From: Chelatococcus sp.
Lineage (GTDB): Bacteria > Pseudomonadota > Alphaproteobacteria > Rhizobiales > Beijerinckiaceae
Length of the DNA: 64,000 nt
Direction of reading: 5' to 3'
Assembly: GCA_003248805.1 (NCBI GenBank)
Contig: QFQY01000008.1
Coordinates: 62,001-126,000, forward strand
Shown: positions 25,119 through 33,480 of the stretch, in pieces
Layout of the letters: every line of letters starts with the position of its first letter
Numbering within the stretch: position 1 is the first letter of the stretch
Position numbers and translations under genes: made by a program
Notes under the pieces: model-generated
The model's database searches: none
The model's input: only the letters and a program-made list of their open reading frames with translations
Told to the model about the DNA's origin: nothing

Positions 25119-25928
25119 TCAGCTCGCCTTGCGGTAGACCCAGACCCGCGCCGGCGGGATGTTGCGCAGGACCCAGTCCGAGACGAAGGACTTCAGGCCC
25201 GAGCCCTTCCGGGGCACCGGCGAGATCACCGAATAGGTGAACTGGATGAAGGGCGCGCCCTCCACCAGCAGGGTGAAGGCGTCCTTCGCGAGCGCGCTGC
25301 GCATCGCGGGCGGATGGTTGAACAGCGGCAGGCTGGAGACGACCGCGGTCGCCTTCTCGGTCAGATATCCCGAGAGCGTGGTCGAGAGCGCATAGGCATC
25401 GCCCTCGACGACGCTCGCCTTCGGAAAGCGCTCGCGCAGCAGCTTGCAGAATTCGGGGCTGTATTCGACGAGGATCAGCCGGCTCTCCTCGACGCCGCGC
25501 TCGATCAGCGCCTCCGTCACCGGCCCGGTGCCCGGCCCGATCTCGATCACGGGGCCCGGCACGGAAGGGTCGACGAAGGAGGCCATGCGCCGCGCCAGCG
25601 CCGGGCTCGACGGCGTCACCGAGCCGGTCCGGCGCGGATCGTCGATCCAGGACTTGATGAAGCGCGCCTCGTCGCCGAGCTTGCTGCGCGCCACGTTGAC
25701 GCGCGACTTCAGCTTCTCGGCGGTGCTGCGCACCTCGCCCTCGACCTTGTAGCGGACGGCGGCGACCTTGAGCTTGGCCTCCGCCAGGCTGTCGGCGAAG
25801 TCGGCGGCCGTCACCCGGACCTCGTCCTCCAGGCGTATGGCGACGCGGGACTGCCCGATGCGGCTTGCAAGCGAGGTCGCCCGGGCTGGTCGGTGGCGGG
25901 TCGTTGTCGACATTGTTTTCTCTGCCAT
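25119..25928 (-). CDS. PmtA-like SAM-dependent methyltransferase with helical N-terminal extension
   Basis: A class I methyltransferase of about 269 residues. The C-terminal two thirds contain the SAM-binding motif VIEIGPGTGPVTEAL, an acidic post-I residue (LVEYSPEF) and SSLPLFNHPP, which resemble rhizobial phospholipid N-methyltransferase PmtA. PmtA makes phosphatidylcholine from phosphatidylethanolamine; that activity is plausible but not proven. Unlike a typical 200-residue PmtA, it has about 80 extra N-terminal residues that look helical and charged (DEVRVTAADFADSLAEAKLK). The start is uncertain: ATG 25928 or ATG 25913. Confidence 0.65.
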   Translation of the reverse strand: MAEKTMSTTTRHRPARATSLASRIGQSRVAIRLEDEVRVTAADFADSLAEAKLKVAAVRYKVEGEVRSTAEKLKSRVNVARSKLGDEARFIKSWIDDPRRTGSVTPSSPALARRMASFVDPSVPGPVIEIGPGTGPVTEALIERGVEESRLILVEYSPEFCKLLRERFPKASVVEGDAYALSTTLSGYLTEKATAVVSSLPLFNHPPAMRSALAKDAFTLLVEGAPFIQFTYSVISPVPRKGSGLKSFVSDWVLRNIPPARVWVYRKAS

Positions 25929-26212
25929 CCCTTGGGCGGGGCCGTGGTGGACCTCTCCGCGCGGACCCGCCGGCCCGCACGTTACCCACGCGGCATATGG
26001 GGTCAAGGGCGGGCAGATGCCAAGCCCCGCCTGCGCAGGTCGCGCGCGCGTTCGCTCGCGCAGGGTTCGCTCGTCGCCGACACCCGGCATGCGCGCGGCG
26101 CTCGGGAGGCGCTTCGGGCCGGGTTTCACCCCGGTGGAACCAGAAGCCGGGGCCGAACGTTTCTTTTTCGTTGAGTGGCGCGCCTCAGGGCAGGAACATG
26201 GGGAGAAGTCAG

Positions 26213-26482
26213 ATGCAGCATCGGAGTTTCTCCGCCGTGATGCGGGCCTTGCTGTTCTTCGGCATCATGGCCGCGGGTGTGGGTGTGTTGACCGCCGGCG
26301 CCGCGCTGCAACTGCCGACCGACGAGAGTTCGGCGACCGTCGCGGCCCTGCGTGGCCGGGCGCCCGTGGTCGAGGAACACCGCGAGTTCGCGGCCGCGCC
26401 GTCCGCGCCGGCCTCCCTGGACAAGGCGAGGGCACGCCAGGCCATGGTCGAGCGGTCCGCCGGGGCGGTCATCCTTCGCTGA
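26213..26482 (+). CDS. Small secreted or membrane-anchored protein of unknown function
   Basis: An 89-residue product not recognised as any known family. The N-terminus has a hydrophobic helix (ALLFFGIMAAGVGVLTAGAAL) that could be a signal peptide or anchor; the rest is Ala- and Arg-rich. GGGGAGAAG precedes the ATG at good spacing; an alternative ATG at 26198 would add five residues. A strong terminator follows 70 bases downstream, which supports this being a real transcription unit. Confidence 0.55.
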   Translation: MQHRSFSAVMRALLFFGIMAAGVGVLTAGAALQLPTDESSATVAALRGRAPVVEEHREFAAAPSAPASLDKARARQAMVERSAGAVILR

Positions 26483-26553
26483 GGGGCGAGGGAACAATCC
26501 GGTCGGGTTCCGGGTTTCTTCGCGTGGCTCCCGGCGAGCCGCATGGATTTGGG

Positions 26554-26580
26554 AAGCCGCCTCCGGGCGGCTTGTTTTTT
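26554..26580 (+). terminator. Rho-independent terminator
   Basis: AAGCCGCC and GGCGGCTT pair around a TCCG loop, followed by GTTTTTT. It closes the transcription unit of the small membrane protein and lies only about 40 bases upstream of the transglutaminase-like gene, which therefore needs its own promoter or read-through. Confidence 0.88.
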
Positions 26581-26618
26581 GCTGAGTGGGCCCGGCCGGC
26601 GGGGCCAGGGGACATGGC

Positions 26619-27497
26619 ATGTATCTGCGCATCCGTCACAGCACCACCTATCGCTATGCGGGCCCGGTCGCTTTCGGGCCGCACCGCCTGATGCTTCGGC
26701 CGCGTGACAGCTTCGACCTGCGGGTGCTGGACACGGCCCTGTCGATCACGCCGCAGGCCCGTCTTCACTGGATGCACGATGCCTATGGCAACTCCGTCGC
26801 CATCGCGAATTTCGACGAGGAGGCGGATACGCTCGACATCGTCAGCGAGCTCACAGTCCAGCGCTTCGGCCCGGCGCTGCTGCGCACCGAGATGGAGCCG
26901 GCGACGGCGCTGACGGGCGTCGTCTACACCGAGAACGAGAGGGCCGTGCTGAGGCCCTATCTCGATCTCGCCGCGGCCGATCCCGACGGCGTTCTCGATC
27001 GCTGGCTGGCCGATTTCCGCGCGCGGATCGGCCAGGGCTCCGGCCATTTGCTGCGGGACCTCGCCCATGCGCTTCACGATGGGCTCGGCTACGCCCTGCG
27101 CTATGACGAAGGCACGCAGCACCCCGTCGACACGCTCGACGCGGGCACCGGCTCCTGTCGCGACTATGCCTGGCTCTTCATCGAGCTCGCGCGGCGCATG
27201 GGGTTCGCCGCACGGTTCGTCACCGGCTACATCCATGACCGCGCGCCCGAGGCCGGCAGGCTGAATTCGGCCATCGGGCTGACGCATGCCTGGTCCGAGG
27301 TCTTCATTCCCGGAGACGGCTGGGTCGAGTTCGATCCGACCAACGATCTCGTCGCCGATCGCCAGCTTCTGCGCGTCGCCGTCGCTCGCGTGCCGGAGGA
27401 TGCCTCGCCGGTCTCCGGCAGCTTCGTCGGCCCGGCCGGGTCCTTCCTCGGTCTCGGCGTCGGCGTGACGATCGACACCGTCGATAGCGCGGCGTAG
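26619..27497 (+). CDS. Transglutaminase-like cysteine protease family protein
   Basis: A 292-residue cytoplasmic protein with an N-terminal beta-rich bacterial transglutaminase-like domain (starting YLRIRHSTTYRYAGPV) and a papain-like transglutaminase core. The catalytic triad is visible: C180 in GTGSCRDYAWLF, H223 in LTHAWSEVFIPG and D239 in VEFDPTND. Such proteins are usually proteases or amidases rather than cross-linkers; the substrate is unknown. AGGGGA precedes the ATG. It converges with the stress-locus kinase gene. Confidence 0.87.
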   Translation: MYLRIRHSTTYRYAGPVAFGPHRLMLRPRDSFDLRVLDTALSITPQARLHWMHDAYGNSVAIANFDEEADTLDIVSELTVQRFGPALLRTEMEPATALTGVVYTENERAVLRPYLDLAAADPDGVLDRWLADFRARIGQGSGHLLRDLAHALHDGLGYALRYDEGTQHPVDTLDAGTGSCRDYAWLFIELARRMGFAARFVTGYIHDRAPEAGRLNSAIGLTHAWSEVFIPGDGWVEFDPTNDLVADRQLLRVAVARVPEDASPVSGSFVGPAGSFLGLGVGVTIDTVDSAA

Positions 27498-27522
27498 GCG
27501 CGGGGTGCGCGCCGGCCGCGCG

Positions 27523-29169
27523 TCACGCGCTGTGCCGGATGCGCCAGCGGCCGAGAACGCGCCCTTCCGCAGGGCGGGCCTCGACGATCTCGATCTGGGC
27601 GAGCAGCCCGGCGAAGAGTCGCGGCGGCTCCGAATTCTCGACCGCGAGGTCCGTCTCCAGCGACACCTCGATGGTCGAGGGGTCGAGGTCGACCACCGAC
27701 ATCACGATGCCGAGGTCGGGAACCTGGCGCAGCACGCGCGAGGACAGGTCGACGAGCAGGAAGCCGAGCGGAATGATGCGGTCGACGGATAGCTGCGCCT
27801 TCGTCTCGAAGCGCCCCGTCACGCTCTGCCCGCGCCGCGCGATCAGGTTGGCGATCATCGTCACGACGTCTTCGAGAAAGAGATCGACCCGGACCGGCTG
27901 CATCTCGCCATCGGCCAGCGTGAACCGATAGGCCGCGGACAGCACGTGCACGCGGCACTCGGCATCGGCCAGGGCGATCCGCGCCTCGTCGCGATAGGAG
28001 CGCTTGCTGAGGCCGATATAGCTCTGGACCACCTGCAGGCTGTTCTTCACGCGGTGATGCAGCTCGCGCACGAGGAAGCGGTTGTCGTCGAGCGCGGTCT
28101 GCAGCTTGCGCTGGCGGGCCTCCTGCTCCTCGACCATGGTGTTGAAGGCCTCGGCGACGCTGCGGATGTCGGCCGGCATCTCCTCCGCGAGGGCGACGCG
28201 CGCCGTCGGCTCCGCCAGCCTCGCCCGGGCCGTGTGCTCGATGCTCCTCAGCCAGCGGACGCAGTGCTGGTCGATGGCGCGCAGATAGACGATGCACAAC
28301 AGGGCGAGCGTCGCCAGCGGAGCCAGCAGGAGCACGAGGAACTGCACCAGCGCGGCGCGCTCCGGCTTGCCGTCGAAGCTGACGACGACATGGAAGCCCG
28401 GCGGCGAAACCGGCCGCGTGACATAGCTGCGCTCTTCGCCCTTGCGGCTCTGGCCCCACCAGCGCTGCCTCGTCTCCGGCGGCGCGCTCGCGTCGGCGGC
28501 CGGCAGCCACCCCGCGTCGTCGCCCTGCGGGCCTCGGCTGCTGACGACGGCGCCGTCCTGCGAGACCAGGGCCGCGTTCATGCTCTCGCTGGCGTCGCCC
28601 AGGTCGAAGACCTGGTCGAGCAGGCTCGAATCGGCCAGGAGAAGGGCGTCGCTGGACGGGCCGCCGCGTGTCTGGACCGCCACGAAGGATCGGCCGCCGA
28701 CGGTGACGTAGTCGTAGCGCATCGATCCGTCCCGGGTCGCGCTGGCCGCGAGCGAGGCCGGTCTCGCCTTGAGCTCGGACGAGACCCGCACGAGGTCTGC
28801 CGGCTGCACGCCGGGCACGACCGAGCCCTGGCAGGCGCCGCCATCCGGCATCTGGATCAGGAAGGCGAGATAGCCGCGCACCTGCCGGAGCATCCGCGCG
28901 TCGACGACGCCGCATTCGCCCGTCAGGTCTCGGGAGTGCGCGGCCATCGCGCTCCACGAGTCGAGCGAACGCGCGGCGCCGCGATACCAGACGCGGATCC
29001 GGATGGCGAAGTCCTCGGCTGCGCGCTCCTGCGCCCGCTCGATCGCGCTGGTGACCGAGCGATAGGTGCTGACGGCGGTGATCGCCGTCAGGCAGGCGAT
29101 GGGGAACGCGATCGCCACCAGCAGCGCCAGAAGCCGTCCGCGAACCGAGCTGAACCGGGCAAGCCGCAT
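27523..29169 (-). CDS. HWE/HisKA_2-type sensor histidine kinase with degenerate ATPase domain (PhyP/RsiC-like?)
   Basis: A 548-residue membrane sensor: a membrane helix near residues 12-32, a periplasmic domain of about 240 residues, a second helix near 275-295, a HAMP-like linker and the dimerisation box VRELHHRVKNSLQVVQSYIG with H371/H372. The C-terminal ATP-binding domain is abnormal: the expected N-box (PLGLIVNELVTNA-like) reads PLGFLLVDLSSRVL, and no DxGxG or GLGL motif is found. It lies beside nepR-ecfG-phyR, so it probably acts on PhyR; loss of ATP-binding motifs suggests a phosphatase role, as reported for PhyP of Sphingomonas. Role inferred. Confidence 0.8.
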   Translation of the reverse strand: MRLARFSSVRGRLLALLVAIAFPIACLTAITAVSTYRSVTSAIERAQERAAEDFAIRIRVWYRGAARSLDSWSAMAAHSRDLTGECGVVDARMLRQVRGYLAFLIQMPDGGACQGSVVPGVQPADLVRVSSELKARPASLAASATRDGSMRYDYVTVGGRSFVAVQTRGGPSSDALLLADSSLLDQVFDLGDASESMNAALVSQDGAVVSSRGPQGDDAGWLPAADASAPPETRQRWWGQSRKGEERSYVTRPVSPPGFHVVVSFDGKPERAALVQFLVLLLAPLATLALLCIVYLRAIDQHCVRWLRSIEHTARARLAEPTARVALAEEMPADIRSVAEAFNTMVEEQEARQRKLQTALDDNRFLVRELHHRVKNSLQVVQSYIGLSKRSYRDEARIALADAECRVHVLSAAYRFTLADGEMQPVRVDLFLEDVVTMIANLIARRGQSVTGRFETKAQLSVDRIIPLGFLLVDLSSRVLRQVPDLGIVMSVVDLDPSTIEVSLETDLAVENSEPPRLFAGLLAQIEIVEARPAEGRVLGRWRIRHSA

Positions 29170-29364
29170 CTAGGGCTCGTTTCCCACGGGTGAGAAGCCG
29201 TGAAGCGCGCTCGTCCCGCGCCACGTCATATCCGACAGGCGCGGGGCAGAAGCGCTCTCCGGCAAGGAGCCTGCCAGGCGCCGCCGGCTTTCGGACAGGG
29301 ACGGCCGGTCCCGCGTCCGCCATCCGCTCGCCCGCCGTTCTGGGCCGATCATGATTGAAGCCTT

Positions 29365-29922
29365 CTAGACGACGACCTGCGAACCGGCCCTTTGCATCGC
29401 CGCCGCGCTCTTGCGGTCCGGCCCGAGATCGTCCGCCCCGCCGATCGAGAGCATCTCCGCCAGCCTCGTCCGGGCGCGGTTGACGCGGCTCTTGATCGTG
29501 CCGATCGCGACGCCGCAGATTTCCGCCGTCTCCTCATAGGAGAGGCCCGTGGCTCCGACCATGATCAGCACCTCGCGCTGTTCCTCGGGGAGCTGGGCCA
29601 GCGCCTTGCGGAAATCGGCGAGATCGAGATGGCTCTCCTGATTGCCATGCGTCGCCAGACGCTCGGCATAGGTGCCTTCGCTGTCCTGAACCTCGCGTCC
29701 GCGCTTGCGATAGAGCGAGTAGTAGGTGTTGCGCAGGATGGTGAAGAGCCAGGCGCGCAGGCTGGTGCCGGGCTCGAATTTCTCGGAGTTCCCCCAGGCC
29801 TTCAGCAGGGTGTCCTGGACCAGGTCGTCGGCGAGCTGCATCGACCCCGAAAGCGACGCCGCGAAGGCGCGCAGGTTCGGGATTTCGCGGATCAGCCCGT
29901 CCTTGAAGTCATTCGCGCTCAT
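29365..29922 (-). CDS. ecfG: General stress sigma factor EcfG
   Basis: Extracytoplasmic-function sigma factor of the EcfG (ECF15) group that directs the alphaproteobacterial general stress regulon. The 185-residue protein has region 2 with ADDLVQDTLLKAWGN and FEPGTSLRAWLFTILRNTYY, and region 4 with LPEEQREVLIMVGATGLSYEETAEICG, characteristic of EcfG. Its ATG (29922) lies inside the end of nepR with a 14-base overlap, so the anti-sigma factor and sigma factor are translationally coupled. It would be held inactive by NepR until phosphorylated PhyR releases it. Confidence 0.95.
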   Translation of the reverse strand: MSANDFKDGLIREIPNLRAFAASLSGSMQLADDLVQDTLLKAWGNSEKFEPGTSLRAWLFTILRNTYYSLYRKRGREVQDSEGTYAERLATHGNQESHLDLADFRKALAQLPEEQREVLIMVGATGLSYEETAEICGVAIGTIKSRVNRARTRLAEMLSIGGADDLGPDRKSAAAMQRAGSQVVV

Positions 29923-30133
29923 CGGTCGAAGCTCCGGCTGCGCGGGTCTCGGTGGCTTCCAGTTGCGCCAGCAGCACCAGGAACTTGTCCGGCACGGGCG
30001 CATTCACGATGTCGTCGTAATGCGCCTTCAGCGATCGCCCGATCGATTCCTGTACCTTCGGATCGAGGACGAAATCGCCGTCCTCCTCCGCATCCCTGCC
30101 TGAATCGACTCTGGCCACGCTCATGCTCTTCAT
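29909..30133 (-). CDS. nepR: Anti-sigma factor NepR
   Basis: A 74-residue protein that binds and inhibits EcfG and is itself captured by phosphorylated PhyR. The conserved core DPKVQESIGRSLKAHYDDIV followed by PVPDKFLVLLAQLE is diagnostic of NepR, with disordered flanks. The ATG at 30133 follows GGGGCTGGG; a second ATG three codons later is possible. It overlaps the start of ecfG by 14 bases and is preceded by a consensus EcfG promoter, so the pair is autoregulated. Confidence 0.93.
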   Translation of the reverse strand: MKSMSVARVDSGRDAEEDGDFVLDPKVQESIGRSLKAHYDDIVNAPVPDKFLVLLAQLEATETRAAGASTDERE

Positions 30134-30245
30134 CCCAGCCCCGTTCCGAAGCGAGGGCTCCGTATGCCGGAACCCAATTCGGTAAACCAGACAGCTCTCG
30201 CACGGCCGCTGCTTCCGAGCGATGCCGACAATGCTGCTCGATCTA

Positions 30246-30270
30246 AACAGGCTCCGTACGCAAAGGTTCC
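30246..30270 (-). promoter_or_regulatory. EcfG-dependent promoter of nepR-ecfG
   Basis: Read on the minus strand, GGAAC (30270-30266) and GTT (30248-30246) are separated by exactly 17 bases, which matches the published EcfG consensus GGAAC-N16/17-GTT. It lies about 110 bases upstream of nepR. Autoactivation of nepR-ecfG from such a promoter is standard in this system. No equally good match was found facing phyR. Confidence 0.82.
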
Positions 30271-30348
30271 GGCTTCCGCAAAAAATAAATCGCTTGTCAG
30301 AAGTGTGCGTGGAGGCCACCCTTTTTGTCTCGAATTAGGGACCAATCC

Positions 30349-31146
30349 ATGACGATCGCCAAGGAAATCGCCCCGAACTTGCCCTATCTGCGGCGCTTCG
30401 CCCGAGCGCTGAGCGGAACTCAGGCGAGCGGCGACGCCTATGTCGTCGCCATGCTGGAGGCGCTCGTGCTCGACCCTTCGGTCTTCCCGAGGGAGCTCGG
30501 CCCACGGATCGGCCTGTACCGGACGTTCCTCAAGCTCTGGTCCTCCGTCGGCGTCAACAATGCCGAGGGCGCGCCTGTCGAACTCGGGCGCACCCCGGCC
30601 GAGCGCAACCTCGAGGCGCTGACGCCCCGGCCGCGCCAGGCCTTCCTGCTGCGGACCGTCGAGGGCTTCAGCCTCGACGAGGTCGCCGCGATCATGGACA
30701 CCACGCCGGCGGAAGCGTCGTCTCTCGTTCAGGCCGCCGGTCAGGAGATCGCCGAGCAGGTCGCGACGGACGTGCTCATCATCGAGGACGAGCCGATCAT
30801 CGCGCTCGACATCGAGACGATGGTCGAGGAGCTCGGCCACCGGGTCACCGGCGTCGCCCGCACGCAGCGGGAGGCGATCGCCCTCGTCGCGCGGAAGCGC
30901 CCCGGCCTCGTCCTGGCGGACATCCAGCTCGCCGACGGCAGCTCGGGCCTCGACGCCGTCAACGAGATCCTGGCTTCGATCGACGTGCCGGTGATCTTCA
31001 TCACCGCCTATCCCGAGCGTCTCCTGACGGGCGACCGGCCGGAGCCGGCCTTCCTGATCACCAAGCCGTTCCAGCCGGAGGCCGTGAAGGCGGCGATCAG
31101 TCAGGCGCTGTTCTTCGATCGACGCGCCGGACGCAAGGCGGCCTGA
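30349..31146 (+). CDS. phyR: General stress response regulator PhyR (anti-anti-sigma factor)
   Basis: A 265-residue hybrid protein. Residues 1-135 mimic an ECF sigma factor (regions 2 and 4, with LTPRPRQAFLLRTVEGFSLDEVA) but do not bind promoters; residues 140-265 are a receiver domain with acidic residues E146/D147, phosphoacceptor D191 in VLADIQLADG and the conserved lysine in FLITKPFQPE. On phosphorylation it sequesters NepR and frees EcfG. AGGGA precedes ATG 30349. It is divergent from nepR-ecfG in the arrangement typical of Hyphomicrobiales. Confidence 0.96.
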   Translation: MTIAKEIAPNLPYLRRFARALSGTQASGDAYVVAMLEALVLDPSVFPRELGPRIGLYRTFLKLWSSVGVNNAEGAPVELGRTPAERNLEALTPRPRQAFLLRTVEGFSLDEVAAIMDTTPAEASSLVQAAGQEIAEQVATDVLIIEDEPIIALDIETMVEELGHRVTGVARTQREAIALVARKRPGLVLADIQLADGSSGLDAVNEILASIDVPVIFITAYPERLLTGDRPEPAFLITKPFQPEAVKAAISQALFFDRRAGRKAA

Positions 31147-31253
31147 GCGGCCGCGCTCCGGAACATGCGCGGCGCCCTGGCGTTGCGCTGGGATGAGGCT
31201 CGAGCGGAAGCGGTTTCATTCGGTTGTCGGTAACTCGGTTGCGGGAGTTCCCA

Positions 31254-31418
31254 ATGGCTATGACCTGCCTTGCGGCTCTGATTGCGGCCATGTCCCTCGC
31301 GATGGCGCTGTTCGGCGGGGTCGTTCCGCCGGGAGCCATCGTCTCCGAGATCCTCTCCCTCGTTCTCGCGGGGACCACCGGCTTGCTCGTCGCGGGCTTT
31401 TCGGCGCTGGACAGCTGA
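31254..31418 (+). CDS. Small membrane protein of unknown function
   Basis: A 54-residue product that is almost entirely hydrophobic, with two predicted membrane helices joined by a short loop (GGVVPPGAIVSE). GGGAG lies seven bases before the ATG. No family was recognised. It ends about 40 bases before the likely start of the extensin-like gene, so co-transcription is possible. A chance open frame cannot be excluded. Confidence 0.45.
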   Translation: MAMTCLAALIAAMSLAMALFGGVVPPGAIVSEILSLVLAGTTGLLVAGFSALDS

Positions 31419-31456
31419 CCGCGGCGGGCGCGCTCGCCCGCGCCCTCACGGCTGCG

Positions 31457-32212
31457 ATGCTCGGTGCCGTCGCAATGGTCGGGTCGTGCCTGCCCGCGAA
31501 CGCGCAGGACGGTGCCGCGCCGCTGCCGCCGCCGCGTCCGGAAGCGCTGCGCCCGAGCCCGACATCCGCTCCGCCACGACCCGCGTCTCCTGGGCCGGAC
31601 AAGCGGCAGGCCGGCGCCTCTCTTCCCGTTCGCGAGGCCGACTCGGCCTGTCCGGAGATCCTGTCGGCCGTTCCCGGCAACCGTGTCAGGGCGGTGTCGA
31701 TCAAGGCGTCGGAGCAGGGCTGCACGGTCCTGGAGCCCGTGACCGTCGAAGCGCTCGCCATCCGCGGGCCGGCGGGGCCGCTCCAGATCCGCATCGACCC
31801 GCCGGTCACCCTCGCCTGCGACATGGCTCGCGTCGTGGCGGACTGGCTCGATACCACGGTGCAGCCGCTGGCGCGGGGGCATTTCGGCCGCGATCTCGCA
31901 TCGCTGCGGGTCGGCGGGGGCCATGAGTGCCGGCGCCGCAATCGCAGCACCGCGGGGCCGCTCAGCGAGCACGCCACAGGCCGGGCGCTCGACGTCTTCG
32001 GCTTGACGCTGGCCGGGCCGGAGCCGGATGCCGGCGTGACGGTGGAGGCGCCGAAGGGGCAGGTGCAGAACCGCTTCCTCGAGGCCGTGCGCCAATCCGC
32101 CTGCGGAGCCTTCGCCACGGCGCTCGGGCCGGGCAGCGACGCCGCCCATGCCGATCATCTTCACCTCGACATCATGGAGCGGCGCTCCGCCGCGTCTCGT
32201 TTCTGCCAATGA
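31457..32212 (+). CDS. Extensin-like C-terminal domain secreted protein
   Basis: About 251 residues. A signal peptide (VAMVGSCLPANAQ, cleavage after ANA or AQ) is followed by a Pro-rich linker (APLPPPRPEALRPSP) and an extensin-like C-terminal domain with paired cysteines, the motif LSEHATGRALDVFGL and AHADHLHLDIM. This domain is related to zinc D,D-peptidase folds (HxxGxAxD and HxHxD), so a cell-wall peptidase role in the periplasm is plausible. The start is uncertain: ATG 31457 gives a short, uncharged n-region, and an upstream non-ATG start is possible. Confidence 0.75.
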   Translation: MLGAVAMVGSCLPANAQDGAAPLPPPRPEALRPSPTSAPPRPASPGPDKRQAGASLPVREADSACPEILSAVPGNRVRAVSIKASEQGCTVLEPVTVEALAIRGPAGPLQIRIDPPVTLACDMARVVADWLDTTVQPLARGHFGRDLASLRVGGGHECRRRNRSTAGPLSEHATGRALDVFGLTLAGPEPDAGVTVEAPKGQVQNRFLEAVRQSACGAFATALGPGSDAAHADHLHLDIMERRSAASRFCQ

Positions 32213-32236
32213 GACGCGATAGCTGTAAGGCTGTGC

Positions 32237-32974
32237 CTAGGCGAAGGAGCGCACCAGCCCGCCGATCAGCAGGTTCCAGCCGTCGATCAGCACGAAGAAG
32301 ATCACCTTGAACGGCAGGGAGATCACCGTCGGCGGCAGCATCATCATGCCCATCGACATCACGATCGTCGCGACGATCATGTCGATCACGAGGAAGGGCA
32401 GGGCGATCAGGAAGCCGATCTCGAAGGCCCGCCTGAGCTCGGAGATCATGAAGGACGGGATCAGGATGCGCAGGTCCACGCTCTGCGCCTGATCGGTCGG
32501 GCGGATGCTCGGCGGCGCGATGTCGGCGAAGAGCTTGAGGTCGGCCGGGCGCGTCTGCGCCAGCATGAAGTCGCGGAAGGGTGCCGTGATCTTCTGATAG
32601 GCCTCCGCCTCGCCGATGCGGTTCTCCACGAGCGGCATCACGCCGTCCTGCCAGGCGCGGTCGAAGGTCGGCGCCATGACGAAGAAGGTCATGAACAGCG
32701 CGAGGCTGATCAGGATCAGATTGGCCGGGGTGGTCTGCAGGCCGAGGCCCGAGCGCAGGAAGGACAGCGCGATCACGATGCGGCTGAAGCTCGTGACCAT
32801 CATGAGCAGCCCGGGAGCGACCGACATGATCGAGAGCAGCGCCACGATCTGGACGATGCGCCCCGAGACCGAGGAACTGCCCTGCGGCAGCAGGCCGTCG
32901 AGGCCGAAGGACTGGGCCGCCGCCGTGGCCGTTCCGGCCAGGACCAGCGCGGCGGCGAGGAGCCAGCGCCTCAT
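32237..32974 (-). CDS. fliP: Flagellar export apparatus protein FliP
   Basis: Core membrane component of the flagellar type III export gate, assembling with FliQ and FliR. The 245-residue protein has a cleavable signal peptide (LLAAALVLAGTATAAAQS), the family block PGLLMMVTSFSRIVIALSFLR, and the C-terminal FEIGFLIALPFLVIDMIVATIVMSMGMMMLPP (signature shared by FliP/SctR), split here as two helices. Its start overlaps the fliL stop by four bases. It is the last gene of the leftward flg-fli block. Confidence 0.96.
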   Translation of the reverse strand: MRRWLLAAALVLAGTATAAAQSFGLDGLLPQGSSSVSGRIVQIVALLSIMSVAPGLLMMVTSFSRIVIALSFLRSGLGLQTTPANLILISLALFMTFFVMAPTFDRAWQDGVMPLVENRIGEAEAYQKITAPFRDFMLAQTRPADLKLFADIAPPSIRPTDQAQSVDLRILIPSFMISELRRAFEIGFLIALPFLVIDMIVATIVMSMGMMMLPPTVISLPFKVIFFVLIDGWNLLIGGLVRSFA

Positions 32975-33480
32975 TGCACCACCAGCGTCTCGATGGCGAT
33001 GTCGCGCACCAGCCCCTTGGACCGGATCGCCATCCGCTCGGTCACGTCCTCGCGCAGGTTCTTCAGCCCCGCGGCACCTTCGAGCTGGCGGGCCGTGACG
33101 CTGCGCATATAGGCGACCAGGTCCTCGGACAGCGTCGCCAGCAGCGGGTCGGCATTCGCGGCGGATTTCGCGTCGATCAGCACCGAGGCCTCGAGACGGA
33201 CCCAGCTATTGGCCGGCGCGGCGAGGTTGGTGACGATCGGCGGCAGCTTGCGCAGCACGAGCGCCCCCATCAATGCGGGATTGGGCGCGTCCGTCCTGGG
33301 CGCGGCATCCATGCGCCGCAGCACGGCACTCTCGACCGTGCCGGCGACGCGCAGGCCCCAGAAGGCACCGGCGCCGGCCGCCAGCGCGGTCAGGGCGAGG
33401 ATGGCCGCGATCGACCAGGCCCGGCCGGTTCCGGCGCCGCCGGGCACGGCCCCGAAGGAGGCTGTCGGGAGCGTCGCCAT
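32971..33480 (-). CDS. fliL: Flagellar basal body-associated protein FliL
   Basis: A 169-residue single-pass membrane protein: a short cytoplasmic N-terminus, one helix (WSIAAILALTALAAGAGAFWG) and a periplasmic domain ending VRDIAIETLVVQ. FliL surrounds the stator units and supports torque. Identification rests on this topology, the late VTERMAIRSKG block and its place directly before fliP. It overlaps flgH by one base and fliP by four. Confidence 0.82.
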   Translation of the reverse strand: MATLPTASFGAVPGGAGTGRAWSIAAILALTALAAGAGAFWGLRVAGTVESAVLRRMDAAPRTDAPNPALMGALVLRKLPPIVTNLAAPANSWVRLEASVLIDAKSAANADPLLATLSEDLVAYMRSVTARQLEGAAGLKNLREDVTERMAIRSKGLVRDIAIETLVVQ

